Notes under the pieces: model-generated | Seen by the model: the letters and a program-made list of their open reading frames with translations, nothing else | What the model was told of the DNA's origin: nothing | Databases searched by the model: none | Shown: positions 8,501-16,989 of the stretch, piece by piece | How positions within the stretch are numbered: position 1 is the first letter of the stretch | Layout of the letters: every line of letters begins with the position of its first letter | From: JAFGCY01 sp964609245 | GTDB taxonomy: Bacteria > 4484-113 > JAFGCY01 | NCBI GenBank assembly: GCA_964609245.1 | Contig: CAZSSB010000022.1 | Span: 1 to 47,505, forward strand | Length of the DNA stretch: 47,505 nucleotides | Direction of reading: 5' to 3' | Program-made: the position numbers and the translations under genes

Positions 8501-9361
8501 TTAGGCGCCGGTGACGTTGATCGAGCCGTTGCCGACGTCGATCTCAATGCTGGCTTCGCCGCTGCCGACGCTGCCACTGGCGGTGGCGCCCAGCATGTGG
8601 GAGCGGGCCACGGTAACCCCGGCCGGCGCGCGGATGTCGCCGATCCCGACTGAAGCCTTAAGCTCGCCGCCGCTGCCCTGGCGCAGCTGCACCTTGGCGG
8701 TGCCGTTGCCGACGCTGAGCCCGATGCTGCCCGCCGCCGCCAGGATGTCGACGGTCAGCTTGCCGTTGCCGATGCTGGCCGTCAGGTCGCCCGCCGGATC
8801 GCCGCTGACGTAGAGCTTGCCGTTGCCCACCGAGAATTCGCCGCCGGCCGGGCCGCTGTAGCTGAAGGTGCCGTTGCCGTGGGAAGCCTCGACGCTGCGG
8901 ACGCCCGGGCCATGGCGCAGGGTCAGCGTCAGCTTCGGCGTGTCGCCTTGCCAGCTGCGGCGGCCCGTCCAGTCCTCGACCTCCAGCACCCCGCCTTCCT
9001 GCTTACAGCGCAACTCGACGTCACCGCTGGTGTAGGGCTCGTCATCGAGGCGGTAGTCCCACGTCAGCTCGACCACCCCCGCCGCCAGCGTGACGTCCTC
9101 GCTGACGGTCACGGTGCCGTTGCGCGTATCCAGCGCCAGCTCCGCCACCTCGCTGAAGCTGGCCCGGCCCGCGCTGCCGGTAGGCATCGCCTGCGCCCCG
9201 CCTTCCTGCTGCTCGCCTGTCATCCCTGCCTCCCCCGACTGCTGACCGGCCTGCCCCATCGAACTGACGCCGAAGTAGTAGCCGATCAGGCCGGCAACCA
9301 CGATGGCGGCCACCGCCACCACCATGCCGATCATCATTACGCTATCGCTTCTTCGCTGCAT
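8501..9361 (-). CDS. Anchored DUF4097-like beta-strand repeat protein
   Basis: 286 aa. An N-terminal transmembrane segment (MIGMVVAVAAIVVAGLIGYY) is followed by a Gly/Gln-rich linker to ~65. The C-terminal half is a run of short beta strands around SVGNG/ASIGNGKL/SVGSG repeats, as in DUF4097/DUF2807 proteins that form a right-handed beta solenoid. The enzymatic role, if any, is unknown. A near-consensus sigma-70 promoter lies 59-87 bp upstream (9420-9448). It heads a two-gene unit with the Lcl-like gene at 7500-8483. Confidence 0.8.
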   Translation of the reverse strand: MQRRSDSVMMIGMVVAVAAIVVAGLIGYYFGVSSMGQAGQQSGEAGMTGEQQEGGAQAMPTGSAGRASFSEVAELALDTRNGTVTVSEDVTLAAGVVELTWDYRLDDEPYTSGDVELRCKQEGGVLEVEDWTGRRSWQGDTPKLTLTLRHGPGVRSVEASHGNGTFSYSGPAGGEFSVGNGKLYVSGDPAGDLTASIGNGKLTVDILAAAGSIGLSVGNGTAKVQLRQGSGGELKASVGIGDIRAPAGVTVARSHMLGATASGSVGSGEASIEIDVGNGSINVTGA

Positions 9362-9419
9362 GGCATCACGTTAGTCAATATCAGATTCAAGAATACTGAT
9401 TTCCGTCTCGACTATCGTG

Positions 9420-9448
9420 ATTGTAGCACCGAGCATGGTGGTTGTCAA
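9420..9448 (-). promoter_or_regulatory. Sigma-70-type promoter for the DUF4097-like gene
   Basis: Read on the minus strand: TTGACA (9448-9443), a 17-bp spacer, and TACAAT (9425-9420). The -35 is perfect and the -10 is 5/6. It gives a leader of about 50 nt before the ATG at 9361. Confidence 0.75.
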
Positions 9449-9529
9449 CTCGCAAAGGTGAACGTGAACGGTTGATGCGAGGGCGGCTGTGAAGGGGTCG
9501 ACGCCTGTGTGTGGGGAGCGGGCTTTGGC

Positions 9530-10939
9530 TTACCGCAGCTTCCCGATGTCGCTGCGGTACTTCATGCCGTCGAAGGTGAGGTTGCCGAGGACCTCGTAGG
9601 CCACGCGGCGGGCCTCGGACAGGTCATCCCCCAGCGCGCTGACCGCCAGCACGCGGCCGCCGGCGGCCAGGTACCGCGCGCCATCCAGATCATCGTAGAA
9701 GTTGCGGTAGGCAGCGGGCGCGGGCTCGTCCGCTGCCGCTGCCGGCTCGCGCGCGACGCCGGCGAAGTAGATCGCGACCGGCGGGGGCTCGACGCCGCCA
9801 TCGTCGGCGATGCGCGGCTCAAGCAGGCCGCGGGCATGGATGCGGTCCATGCCGCGGATCTCGCTGGGCTCGCTCTTGCCGTAGGGGTAGTTCTTCGTCG
9901 CGGCGCAGACCGCCACGCAGGCGCCCGGGCGCGCACGCACGCTGCTGACATCCAGCTGGCCCTCGGCGGCCATGCCGAAGACCTGCGGCCAGTCGGTGTC
10001 GGCCAGCGGCAGCACCACCTGGGCCTCCGGGTCGCCGAGCCGCACGTTGAACTCCAGCACCTTAAGCCCGGCATCCGTCAGCATGGTGCCGATGAACAGG
10101 AACCCGCGGTAGTCGAGGCCGTCCGCCTTCAGACCGGCCAGCAACGGGTTGAAGATCCGCTCGTGGAACTCGGCGACCACCTCGTCCGTGGCGTGCGGGG
10201 TGGGGCAGATGTTGCCCATCCCGCCGGTGTTGGGGCCGGTGTCCTGATCGCCGATCCGCTTGTAGTCCGTGCTGGAGGCCAGCAGCACGCCCTCGCCGCC
10301 GCTGATCAGGCAGGTGAAACTGATCTCCGCACCATAGAGCCGCTCCTCGAGCAGCACGCGGTCGCAGGCCGCGCCGAACTCGCGCTCGACCAGCAGCCGC
10401 GCGGCGGCGGTCAGGGCGTCGGCGCGCCCCTCGCACATCAGCACGCCCTTGCCCGCTGCCAGCCCGTCGGCCTTGAGCACGCAGGGCCCGCTGAGATCCT
10501 CGCAGCGCTTCTCCAGTGCAACCGCGTCGTCGAAGACCTCGTAGCTGCCGGTCGGGATGCCGTGGCGCGCCATGAACTCCTTGGCGAAGATCTTGCTGCC
10601 TTCCAGCTGCGCCGCCTGCCTGTTGCAGCCCAGCACGGCGATGCCGGCCGCCTGCAGCTCGTCGGTCAGGCCGGCCACCAGCGGCGCCTCCGGCCCGACC
10701 ACCGCCAGGTCGATGCGGTGCTCCTTCGCGGCGGCGACCAATGCGGCGTGGTCGTCGACCTTGATCTGAAGCACCCCCGCGCGTGAGGCACCGTCGGCGT
10801 CGCAGTGTGGATCGACCACCCCCCAGTTGGGCGGCGTGATCAGCAGGCGCTCGACCCCGGGGCTGAGCAGCATCGCGTTGGCCAGCGCGCACTCGCGCCC
10901 GCCGTTACCCACCACCAATATCCGCCGCGGCTCAGCCAT
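9530..10939 (-). CDS. purD: Phosphoribosylamine--glycine ligase
   Basis: 469 aa. It joins 5-phosphoribosylamine to glycine with ATP in de novo purine synthesis. The N terminus ILVVGNGGRECALANAM and the ATP-grasp core (VLKADGLAAGKGVLM, TGGMGNICPTPH, LEFNVRLGDPEAQ) identify it. It is ~40 residues longer than most PurD because the C-terminal domain carries Ala/Pro-rich insertions (ARGLLEPRIADDGGVEPPPV; REPAAAADEPAPAAYRN). The start ATG follows GAGGAGAG. It lies 65 bp downstream of dnaB on the same strand, separated by a strong inverted repeat. Confidence 0.95.
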   Translation of the reverse strand: MAEPRRILVVGNGGRECALANAMLLSPGVERLLITPPNWGVVDPHCDADGASRAGVLQIKVDDHAALVAAAKEHRIDLAVVGPEAPLVAGLTDELQAAGIAVLGCNRQAAQLEGSKIFAKEFMARHGIPTGSYEVFDDAVALEKRCEDLSGPCVLKADGLAAGKGVLMCEGRADALTAAARLLVEREFGAACDRVLLEERLYGAEISFTCLISGGEGVLLASSTDYKRIGDQDTGPNTGGMGNICPTPHATDEVVAEFHERIFNPLLAGLKADGLDYRGFLFIGTMLTDAGLKVLEFNVRLGDPEAQVVLPLADTDWPQVFGMAAEGQLDVSSVRARPGACVAVCAATKNYPYGKSEPSEIRGMDRIHARGLLEPRIADDGGVEPPPVAIYFAGVAREPAAAADEPAPAAYRNFYDDLDGARYLAAGGRVLAVSALGDDLSEARRVAYEVLGNLTFDGMKYRSDIGKLR

Positions 10940-10986
10940 CGCTATCTCTCCTCTTCCGCTGAATCCCGTCCTCCCAGCTCACGTGC

Positions 10987-11005
10987 GCCCGCCGGCCCGG
11001 CGGGC
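10987..11005 (-). terminator. Hairpin between dnaB and purD
   Basis: A perfect 7-bp inverted repeat GCCCGCC/GGCGGGC with a 5-nt loop begins at the dnaB stop codon. It has no T tract. It could attenuate read-through into purD or simply stabilise the dnaB 3' end. Confidence 0.4.
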
Positions 11006-12447
11006 TAGAACCGGCTGGCGTCGAGGAACCGCGTGATGTGCGGGAACCAGCGCATCCTCACGGTGTCCGTCGGCCCGTTGCGGTTCTTGGCGACGATGAT
11101 GTCGGCCTCGGGCAGCGACATCTGGTCGAAGTCCGGCTCGCCCAGCGGCGCCCGCTTCTTCTCGCCGTAGTAGTCCTCGCGGTGGATGAACATCACCACG
11201 TCGGCGTCCTGCTCGATTGCACCCGAGTCGCGCAGGTCGGAAAGCTGCGGCAGCTTGCTCTCGCGGGCCGTCGTCTTGCGGCTCAGCTGGCTGAGCGCCA
11301 CCACCGGCATCTTCAGCTCGCGCGCGATCTGCTTCAGCCCGCGGCTGATCTCGCTGACCTCCTGGACGCGGTTGTCGGTCGGCGTGCTGCTCTGCATCAG
11401 CTGCAGGTAGTCGACGATGATGCAGCGCACGCCGTAGTTGGCCACCAGCCGGCGGACCTTGCTCTTGAGCATCTGGATGCTCAGCAGGCTGGAATCGTCG
11501 AGGTAGACCGGCGAGGTCAACAACCGGTTGTAGGCCTCGGTCAGCACCGTCCACTGCGCCTGGTTCAGCTCCGGGTTCTGCAGCATGGTGGTGCTGACGC
11601 CGCGGATGCGGCTTTGCTCCCAGTACTTGCTGCCCATGCACAGCAGGCGCTCGGCCAGCTGCTCGACGCCCATCTCGAGGCTGAACAACGCCACCGGAAT
11701 GCCGTGCTTGACCGTCATGTTGTGGACCATGTTGAGACCCAGCGCCGTCTTGCCCATGCTGGGCCGCGCGGCGATGATGGTCAGCTCGCTGTCACGCAGC
11801 CCGCCGGTCATGCGGTCGAGGTCGTGGAAGCCGGTCGGCAGCCCGACGCTGATCCGCGGGTCCTTCTCGCCAGCGGCGCGGCGGCGGCTGAGTTCGTCGC
11901 TGCGCTCGCTCAGCTCCTCCCAGTAGCTGACCAGCACCGCGCTGAGCTCTGTGAACTCGCTCTGGACGCTGCTGGTGGAGAGCTGCAGCACGGCGGACTC
12001 GGCCTGATCCAGCACCTGCTCCAGCGGCAACTCCTGCCGGTAGCACTCCTCGACGATCTGGGTGCAGGCGCGGATCAGGGCGCGCAGATGGGCCTTCTCC
12101 GCCACCTTGCGCGCGTGGTACTCCACGTTGGCCGCCGTCGGCACGGCGTTGAGCATGCTGAGCACGGCGTTGGCGCCCCCAACCTTCTCCAGCAGGCCGC
12201 GGCTTCTGAGCTCGTCGCGCACCATCTCGCTGTCCGGCGGGATGCCACGGCTTGAGAGCTCGCCCATCAGCTCGAAGATGATGCCGTGACCGTCAAGGTA
12301 GAAGGAATCACGGCTCAGGTAATCGGCGGCGACGCTGTAGGCTTCCTTCGGATGGAGCATGATGCCGCCGAGCACGCACATTTCCAGTTCGATGTTCTGT
12401 GGTGGAGTTCGATCCAGCCTGGTGTCCGACTCCCGCTGTAACGCCAA
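11005..12447 (-). CDS. dnaB: Replicative DNA helicase DnaB
   Basis: 480 aa. This hexameric 5'-3' helicase unwinds DNA at the replication fork. The N-terminal DnaB domain starts NIELEMCVLGGIML. The RecA-like domain holds Walker A RPSMGKTALG, Walker B CIIVDYLQLM, then SRGLKQIARELKMPVVALSQL and the ending LRDSGAIEQDADVVMFIHRE. No intein is present. The best start is a TTG at 12447 preceded by GGGAGG; no ATG fits the family N terminus. A promoter lies at 12556-12584. Confidence 0.95.
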   Translation of the reverse strand: MALQRESDTRLDRTPPQNIELEMCVLGGIMLHPKEAYSVAADYLSRDSFYLDGHGIIFELMGELSSRGIPPDSEMVRDELRSRGLLEKVGGANAVLSMLNAVPTAANVEYHARKVAEKAHLRALIRACTQIVEECYRQELPLEQVLDQAESAVLQLSTSSVQSEFTELSAVLVSYWEELSERSDELSRRRAAGEKDPRISVGLPTGFHDLDRMTGGLRDSELTIIAARPSMGKTALGLNMVHNMTVKHGIPVALFSLEMGVEQLAERLLCMGSKYWEQSRIRGVSTTMLQNPELNQAQWTVLTEAYNRLLTSPVYLDDSSLLSIQMLKSKVRRLVANYGVRCIIVDYLQLMQSSTPTDNRVQEVSEISRGLKQIARELKMPVVALSQLSRKTTARESKLPQLSDLRDSGAIEQDADVVMFIHREDYYGEKKRAPLGEPDFDQMSLPEADIIVAKNRNGPTDTVRMRWFPHITRFLDASRF

Positions 12448-12555
12448 CTTCTAAGCCCTCCCGCAGCCCTGGTCACATCCCGATCCCGAACCCCAACCCG
12501 CCTGTTCTCTGCTCATCGACCGCTTCATCGCGGTGCCTGCTCTTTCTGGGTTCCG

Positions 12556-12584
12556 ACTATAGCATGGCCTGCGGCCAGTGTCGA
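12556..12584 (-). promoter_or_regulatory. Sigma-70-type promoter for dnaB
   Basis: Read on the minus strand: TCGACA (12584-12579), a 17-bp spacer and TATAGT (12561-12556). Both hexamers are 5/6 matches. The leader to the TTG start would be ~100 nt. Confidence 0.55.
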
Positions 12585-12979
12585 TGCGGCCTGAGAGCGA
12601 TTCTCGCCAACAGGGCGTTGATCCGGCGTGCGGATTGCTGTTGACATCGATACCCATGCAATACTCCTATGCGCAGGCGCCGCGCCATCCGCCGCACGGC
12701 ACCGCGTCCGGGCCAGCACCGGCGCTGAGCCCCCGTGCAGCTGCCTCGCACGGTTGGCGGATTGCTGTCGATAAGGAACGTGAAACCGCCGGCGTTCTAT
12801 CCCAAATGCCGCCACCGATTCTCAGTGTGGCCGCGAAAAAGAGACACGCGATTTTGCCGTCCTACCGCGAACGCAATCAACACATTAGTATAGCATACAA
12901 ATGAACAGCGTGCATTGATATGCAGATACCCGTTGGGCGTGGCCTGCCGCTTCAGCGTCCAGCCGGGCAGCCGCTTTGT

Positions 12980-12985
12980 TAAACT
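12980..12985 (+). promoter_or_regulatory. -10 element of a probable leaderless gene
   Basis: TAAACT ends 6 nt before the ATG of the ABC-F gene, and no Shine-Dalgarno sequence fits between them. Transcription would begin at or next to the start codon. Confidence 0.5.
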
Positions 12986-12991
12986 TGAGCG

Positions 12992-15136
12992 ATGGCGCTG
13001 CTGGATTTCAGCGGGCTGGCCTTCGGCTACAGCGACGAGCGCGTGATCGTCGAGGCCGCGGGCGCGCTGAACGCGGGCAACATCGTTGGCCTGATCGGCG
13101 CCAACGCCGGCGGCAAGACCACCCTGCTCAGGCTGCTGCTGGGCGAGCTCAGCCCCGAGGCCGGGCGCGTGCAACGGGCGCGGCAGGCCAGCCTGGCCTA
13201 CGTCTCCCAGAGCGCCGGCGGCGAGGACGACGATCAGCTGTTCGGGTTCGTCAAGGCCGGCCGCCGCGATCTGGCCGCGCTCGATGCCAAGCTCGCCGCG
13301 CTGCACGACGCGCTGGCGGCCGCGCCCGACGATCAGCAGCTGATCCGGCAACTGGGCCAGGCCGAGCAGCGCTTCTCGGCGCTGGGCGGTCATCGCTGGG
13401 ACCACGAGGTCGAGCGGCTGCTGCTGGGTCTCAGTTTCCTCCGGAGCGACTTCGAGCGGCAGCTGGGGGTGCTCAGTGGTGGGCAGCGGCAGAAGGGCTG
13501 CCTGGCGCGCGCGCTGATCTCCAGCTGCACCTGCCTGATCTTCGACGAGCCGACCAACCACCTGGACCTCGCGGCCCAGGCGTTCTTCGTCGAGTACCTC
13601 AAGGCGCTGCCCAAGGACCGCGCGGTGCTGCTGGTCAGCCACGACCGCTGGCTGCTGGATCAGCTCGCCACCCACATCTGGGAGCTGGACGACGGCACGC
13701 TCCACCGCTATCCGGGCAACTACAGCAAGTACGTGCCGCTGCGTGAGGAGCGGCGCAAGCAGGCGCGCCTGGCCTTCGAGCGCCAGCAGGAGCACATCGC
13801 GCGCACCGAGGAGTATATCCGCCGCAACATCGCCGGCCAGAATACCAGGCAGGCCCGCGGGCGCCGCAAACTGCTGGGCCGGATGGACCGCCTGGAGCGG
13901 CCCGCCGATGACCCGCAGCTCAGCTTCGTGCTGAGTCCCCAGCTCCGGAGCGGCGAGCAGCTGCTGCTGGTGGAGAACCTGGCCTTCAGCTACAGCGCCG
14001 GCACCGGCGCCCGCTGCCGGCTGGCGCCGTTCGCCACAGCGCCGACCCACGTCACCGCCGGGCCGGCCGCGCTCGATCTCAATCCGCCGCTGACGGTGGC
14101 GCGCGGCGACGCCCGCGGCCAGCTGGTGATCGGCGGCCTCAGCATGCAGCTCTACCGCGGCGAGCGGCTGGGGATCGTCGGGCCCAACGGCTGCGGCAAA
14201 ACGACGCTGCTCAGGCTGCTGACGCGCCAGCTGGCGCCCCTGAAGGGCATGGTGGCCTGGGGCTCCAACGCCGAGCTGGGCGTCTTCAGCCAGGATAGCG
14301 CCGACCTGTCCGCGGGCAATGACCTGCTGGCCGAGCTGCGCACCGTCGAGCCGACGATCACCGACTCCGCCGCCCGCGACTACCTGGGCCGCTTCGGCTT
14401 CAGCGGCGACGACGTCTTCGCCGAGGTGAGCACCCTCAGCGGGGGGGAGCGCTCGCGGCTGACGCTGGCCAAGATCTTCCGCCGACGGCCCAATGTGCTG
14501 ATCTTCGACGAGCCGACCAACCACCTGGACATCTACGCCCGCGAGGCGCTGGAGCAGCTGCTGCTGAGCTACGGCGGGACGGTGCTGATGGTCACCCACG
14601 ACCGCGCATTGCTGGAGCGGGTCTGCGACCGGCTGGTGGTCTTCCCCTTCGGCGCCGAGGACGAACAGACGCTGACCTTCTTCCGGGGCAGCTATGCCGA
14701 CTACCTCACCTGGCGGACGCGCCGCGATGCCGGCTGCGGAAAGGACCGTGCGCAGCCGGGCTCCGGCGATAGCCCACCGGCAGCGGCGGAGGGAGCCATC
14801 CCCGATCCCAGCCGGCCCGAGCAACTCAGCATCTATGACATCGAGCTGCTGGCCAGGGAGGCGCACGTCAGCCCCCAGGCCTACACGGCCAAGCAGCTTG
14901 CGCGAGTCCAGGCCAAGGCGGAGCAGATCGAGCAGGCGATCGCCGACGCCGAAGGGCAGATCAACCGGTTGATGGAGGACCAGCGCGAGGCCGACAGCGC
15001 GCAGGACTACGTGCGCCTGGCCGAACTGCAGGACGAGATCGACCAGCTCAAAGCCGCGATCGACGCCAGGTTCGCCGAGCTGGAGCAGGCCCACGCCCAG
15101 GCCGACAGCTGGCAGCGGCTGGCGGCACAGGTATAA
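12992..15136 (+). CDS. ABC-F family ATPase (Uup/Ettp-like)
   Basis: 714 aa, two fused ABC ATPase domains and no membrane segments, so a soluble ABC-F protein; relatives bind ribosomes. First domain: Walker A GANAGGKTT (~36-44), signature LSGGQRQKG, Walker B LIFDEPTNHLDL. Second domain: Walker A GPNGCGKTT (~397), signature LSGGERSRL, Walker B LIFDEPTNHLDI. The linker between them is charged and helical. The C-terminal ~80 residues form a coiled coil (AEQIEQAIADAEGQINRLME), as in Uup. Which subfamily, and whether it gives antibiotic protection, cannot be told from sequence alone. Confidence 0.9.
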   Translation: MALLDFSGLAFGYSDERVIVEAAGALNAGNIVGLIGANAGGKTTLLRLLLGELSPEAGRVQRARQASLAYVSQSAGGEDDDQLFGFVKAGRRDLAALDAKLAALHDALAAAPDDQQLIRQLGQAEQRFSALGGHRWDHEVERLLLGLSFLRSDFERQLGVLSGGQRQKGCLARALISSCTCLIFDEPTNHLDLAAQAFFVEYLKALPKDRAVLLVSHDRWLLDQLATHIWELDDGTLHRYPGNYSKYVPLREERRKQARLAFERQQEHIARTEEYIRRNIAGQNTRQARGRRKLLGRMDRLERPADDPQLSFVLSPQLRSGEQLLLVENLAFSYSAGTGARCRLAPFATAPTHVTAGPAALDLNPPLTVARGDARGQLVIGGLSMQLYRGERLGIVGPNGCGKTTLLRLLTRQLAPLKGMVAWGSNAELGVFSQDSADLSAGNDLLAELRTVEPTITDSAARDYLGRFGFSGDDVFAEVSTLSGGERSRLTLAKIFRRRPNVLIFDEPTNHLDIYAREALEQLLLSYGGTVLMVTHDRALLERVCDRLVVFPFGAEDEQTLTFFRGSYADYLTWRTRRDAGCGKDRAQPGSGDSPPAAAEGAIPDPSRPEQLSIYDIELLAREAHVSPQAYTAKQLARVQAKAEQIEQAIADAEGQINRLMEDQREADSAQDYVRLAELQDEIDQLKAAIDARFAELEQAHAQADSWQRLAAQV

Positions 15137-15137
15137 T
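15132..15137 (+). promoter_or_regulatory. -10 element overlapping the ABC-F stop codon
   Basis: A perfect TATAAT overlaps the TAA of the upstream gene, 17 nt before the ATG at 15155. GGAG at ~15144 serves as ribosome site, so the leader would be very short. Confidence 0.45.
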
Positions 15138-15154
15138 CCCGCTGGAGTGAGCTG

Positions 15155-16153
15155 ATGAAGGTAGTGGGTGTCGTCCTGCTAGTGTGCAGTCTCGTGGTTG
15201 TGTTTGCCTACCTGTATGTGGTAGACAGGTCTAACCTACTGACTGCAGCGGCTGATGGTCTTGTGGAACACTATCCAGTCCACTCCGAACTGGTAATCGC
15301 TCAACCGAACAGCAGACAGCCACGCGACCTTTGGTCAGAGAGGGGCTACTCCGAAAGCCCACCACACATGGAGCCGGTCAAGTTGGTCGTGAATTCGCCG
15401 GAACGCTGTCCGGACTGCGGTGGTTACCACGATAAGCCGCGCTTCAGGAATGAGTTCCGATCCAACAGCGAAGAGGCCCAGCTGACGTACAACGACGTCA
15501 TAGAGAGGGCGATGCGGGAAGAGCTCTCAATCAGAGGTCTTGACACGCTGTATCTATCTGCAGAGTCGGGCATCGAGTATCGCGTTCTGGCATTTGCCGA
15601 GGTCAACGTGGTCCAGTACAGCGACTGGGAGGACGAGGATGGTGTTGTCCACCAATGCGAGCCCTACAAGAAGACGGCTTACAGCACCGATGTCGCGATT
15701 TACGATGAGAGCGGAGTGGCCGTCGATATGCTTCACGGGATCGACCGGCTGACAGACGTCGCTGCAGTGCGCTTGTCACTCGAGTCCCCACTCGACTCGG
15801 ATTACCTGCTGCTGGATCGCGGCTTTGAAGGCAGCGCATTGATGGCCATTGACGAGAGTGGGCATCTGGTGGAGCTGTTCTTCGCGAGTTGTCAGCAATG
15901 GGGGAGTGGTTCGGCCCATCCAGATTTCATGCTCCTGGACCCGGATCACGACGGCGCCTATGAAGCGGTTGTGTTCCTGACGCGCTGCCAGGGAGCTCAC
16001 GTGCGATTCGAATCAACATATCTTGAGTTTCGCAATACGTATTTCCCTGATGGGACGCCACTGGAAGAAGTCCGTACGGGTGTAGTTGCCGTTGAACTCG
16101 ATGGTGAAACGGAGCAGCCCTTCACCTACTACACCGAGTTGGTGCTCAGGTAA
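15155..16153 (+). CDS. Unknown protein with N-terminal membrane anchor
   Basis: 332 aa. Residues 3-23 are one hydrophobic segment (VVGVVLLVCSLVVVFAYLYV) with no lipobox, giving an anchor or an uncleaved signal. The rest is soluble and acidic. It has a CPDCGGYH motif near residue 88, like half of a zinc ribbon, and Asp-rich DPDHDGAYE near 268, a possible calcium loop. I do not recognise the family. Its base composition is visibly less G+C-rich than its neighbours, which could mean later acquisition. It has its own TATAAT. Confidence 0.65.
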   Translation: MKVVGVVLLVCSLVVVFAYLYVVDRSNLLTAAADGLVEHYPVHSELVIAQPNSRQPRDLWSERGYSESPPHMEPVKLVVNSPERCPDCGGYHDKPRFRNEFRSNSEEAQLTYNDVIERAMREELSIRGLDTLYLSAESGIEYRVLAFAEVNVVQYSDWEDEDGVVHQCEPYKKTAYSTDVAIYDESGVAVDMLHGIDRLTDVAAVRLSLESPLDSDYLLLDRGFEGSALMAIDESGHLVELFFASCQQWGSGSAHPDFMLLDPDHDGAYEAVVFLTRCQGAHVRFESTYLEFRNTYFPDGTPLEEVRTGVVAVELDGETEQPFTYYTELVLR

Positions 16154-16169
16154 ACGAGGTCTCACTCGG

Positions 16170-16175
16170 TATAAT
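16170..16175 (+). promoter_or_regulatory. -10 element of a probable leaderless gene
   Basis: Perfect TATAAT, 8 nt before the ATG at 16184, within a CGGTATAATCCCGCTG context that also occurs at 15132. Confidence 0.6.
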
Positions 16176-16183
16176 CCCGCTGA

Positions 16184-16987
16184 ATGAGTGACGTGCGATT
16201 TCTGGTGCTGGCGACCGGCTCGAAGGGTAACTGCGCCTGGGTCTCGACGCCGCACAGCAACCTGCTGATCGACTGCGGCATCGGTATCCGCGCGCTGGAT
16301 GCCGCGCTTCGCCAGCATGGCTCCAGCATGCACGAGATCGATGCCGTATTGGTGACGCACTGCCACAGCGACCACATCCAGGGCCTGGGCACGCTGCTGA
16401 AACACGTACCGGCCCGGGTCTACGCTCATCAGCGCGCCGCCGCGGGTCTGACGGTGCAGCTCAGGCGGGCGATGGAGCTGCACGACAAGCGCGCCACCTA
16501 CCGCGACTTCTCTCTCAGCACCTTCGACATGAGCAACGGCTTCTACCACCGCGATGTCGATGTGCTGCCGGTCGCCGTCAGCCACGACTGCGACCCGACG
16601 GTGATGTACAAGCTGCACACCGACGGGCGCTGGCTGGGGGTGCTGACGGACCTCGGTACTACTACACCGGAACTCATCGCCACGTTCCGCGAATGCGACG
16701 CGCTGCTGCTGGAGGCCAATCACTGCCCGCAGCTGCTGGCGGAGGGTCCGTATCCACCGGTGCTCAAGCGCCGGATCAGAGGCGATCTGGGTCACCTGAG
16801 CAACCAGCAGGCCGCCGAGTTCGCCACCGGCCTTGAGCGGCTGCCCCGGCACCTGCTGCTCGGCCACATGAGCGACACCAACAACACGCCGCGGTCGGCC
16901 AGTGACGCCTTCACCCGCGTCGAGACCGGCCGCATCCCGCATACGGTGATCCCGCAGCAGACTTGCGGGCCGCTGCTGGAGTTGTAG
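16184..16987 (+). CDS. Metallo-beta-lactamase-fold hydrolase, WalJ/YycJ-like
   Basis: 267 aa. Zinc-binding HxHxDH is at H59-C-H61-S-D63-H64 in THCHSDHIQGLG. Later ligands are seen in AVSHDCDPTVMY, TDLGTT, LEANHCP and LLGHMSDTN. The early LATGSKGNC and the overall order match YycJ/WalJ/VicX enzymes, some with DNA exonuclease activity. It is soluble and cytoplasmic. It sits 2 nt before the presenilin-like gene, so the two are almost certainly co-transcribed; a functional link is not evident. Confidence 0.85.
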   Translation: MSDVRFLVLATGSKGNCAWVSTPHSNLLIDCGIGIRALDAALRQHGSSMHEIDAVLVTHCHSDHIQGLGTLLKHVPARVYAHQRAAAGLTVQLRRAMELHDKRATYRDFSLSTFDMSNGFYHRDVDVLPVAVSHDCDPTVMYKLHTDGRWLGVLTDLGTTTPELIATFRECDALLLEANHCPQLLAEGPYPPVLKRRIRGDLGHLSNQQAAEFATGLERLPRHLLLGHMSDTNNTPRSASDAFTRVETGRIPHTVIPQQTCGPLLEL

Positions 16988-16989
16988 CG

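Larger units (their letters stand above)
12448..12991. other. 544-bp divergent intergenic region with a direct repeat
   Basis: It separates dnaB (minus) from the ABC-F gene (plus). GCGGATTGCTGT occurs at 12630-12641 and 12757-12768. The copies continue alike (CGATA) except that the first carries a 6-bp TGACAT insert. An open frame from 12657 to 12904 (plus) codes a basic peptide without recognisable features. An AT-richer patch runs through 12880-12910. I see no DnaA-box cluster, so I do not call an origin. Confidence 0.4.

Noticed and set aside
11038..12255. 405-aa open frame on the plus strand
   Set aside because: Antisense to dnaB.
12448..12991. Replication origin next to dnaB
   Set aside because: No cluster of DnaA boxes and no dnaA or dnaN gene; dnaB alone is not evidence.
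12797..15094. 765-aa open frame on the minus strand
   Set aside because: It is the antisense shadow of the ABC-F gene, with the repetitive Gln/Arg/Leu/Ala composition typical of high-GC antisense frames and no domain.
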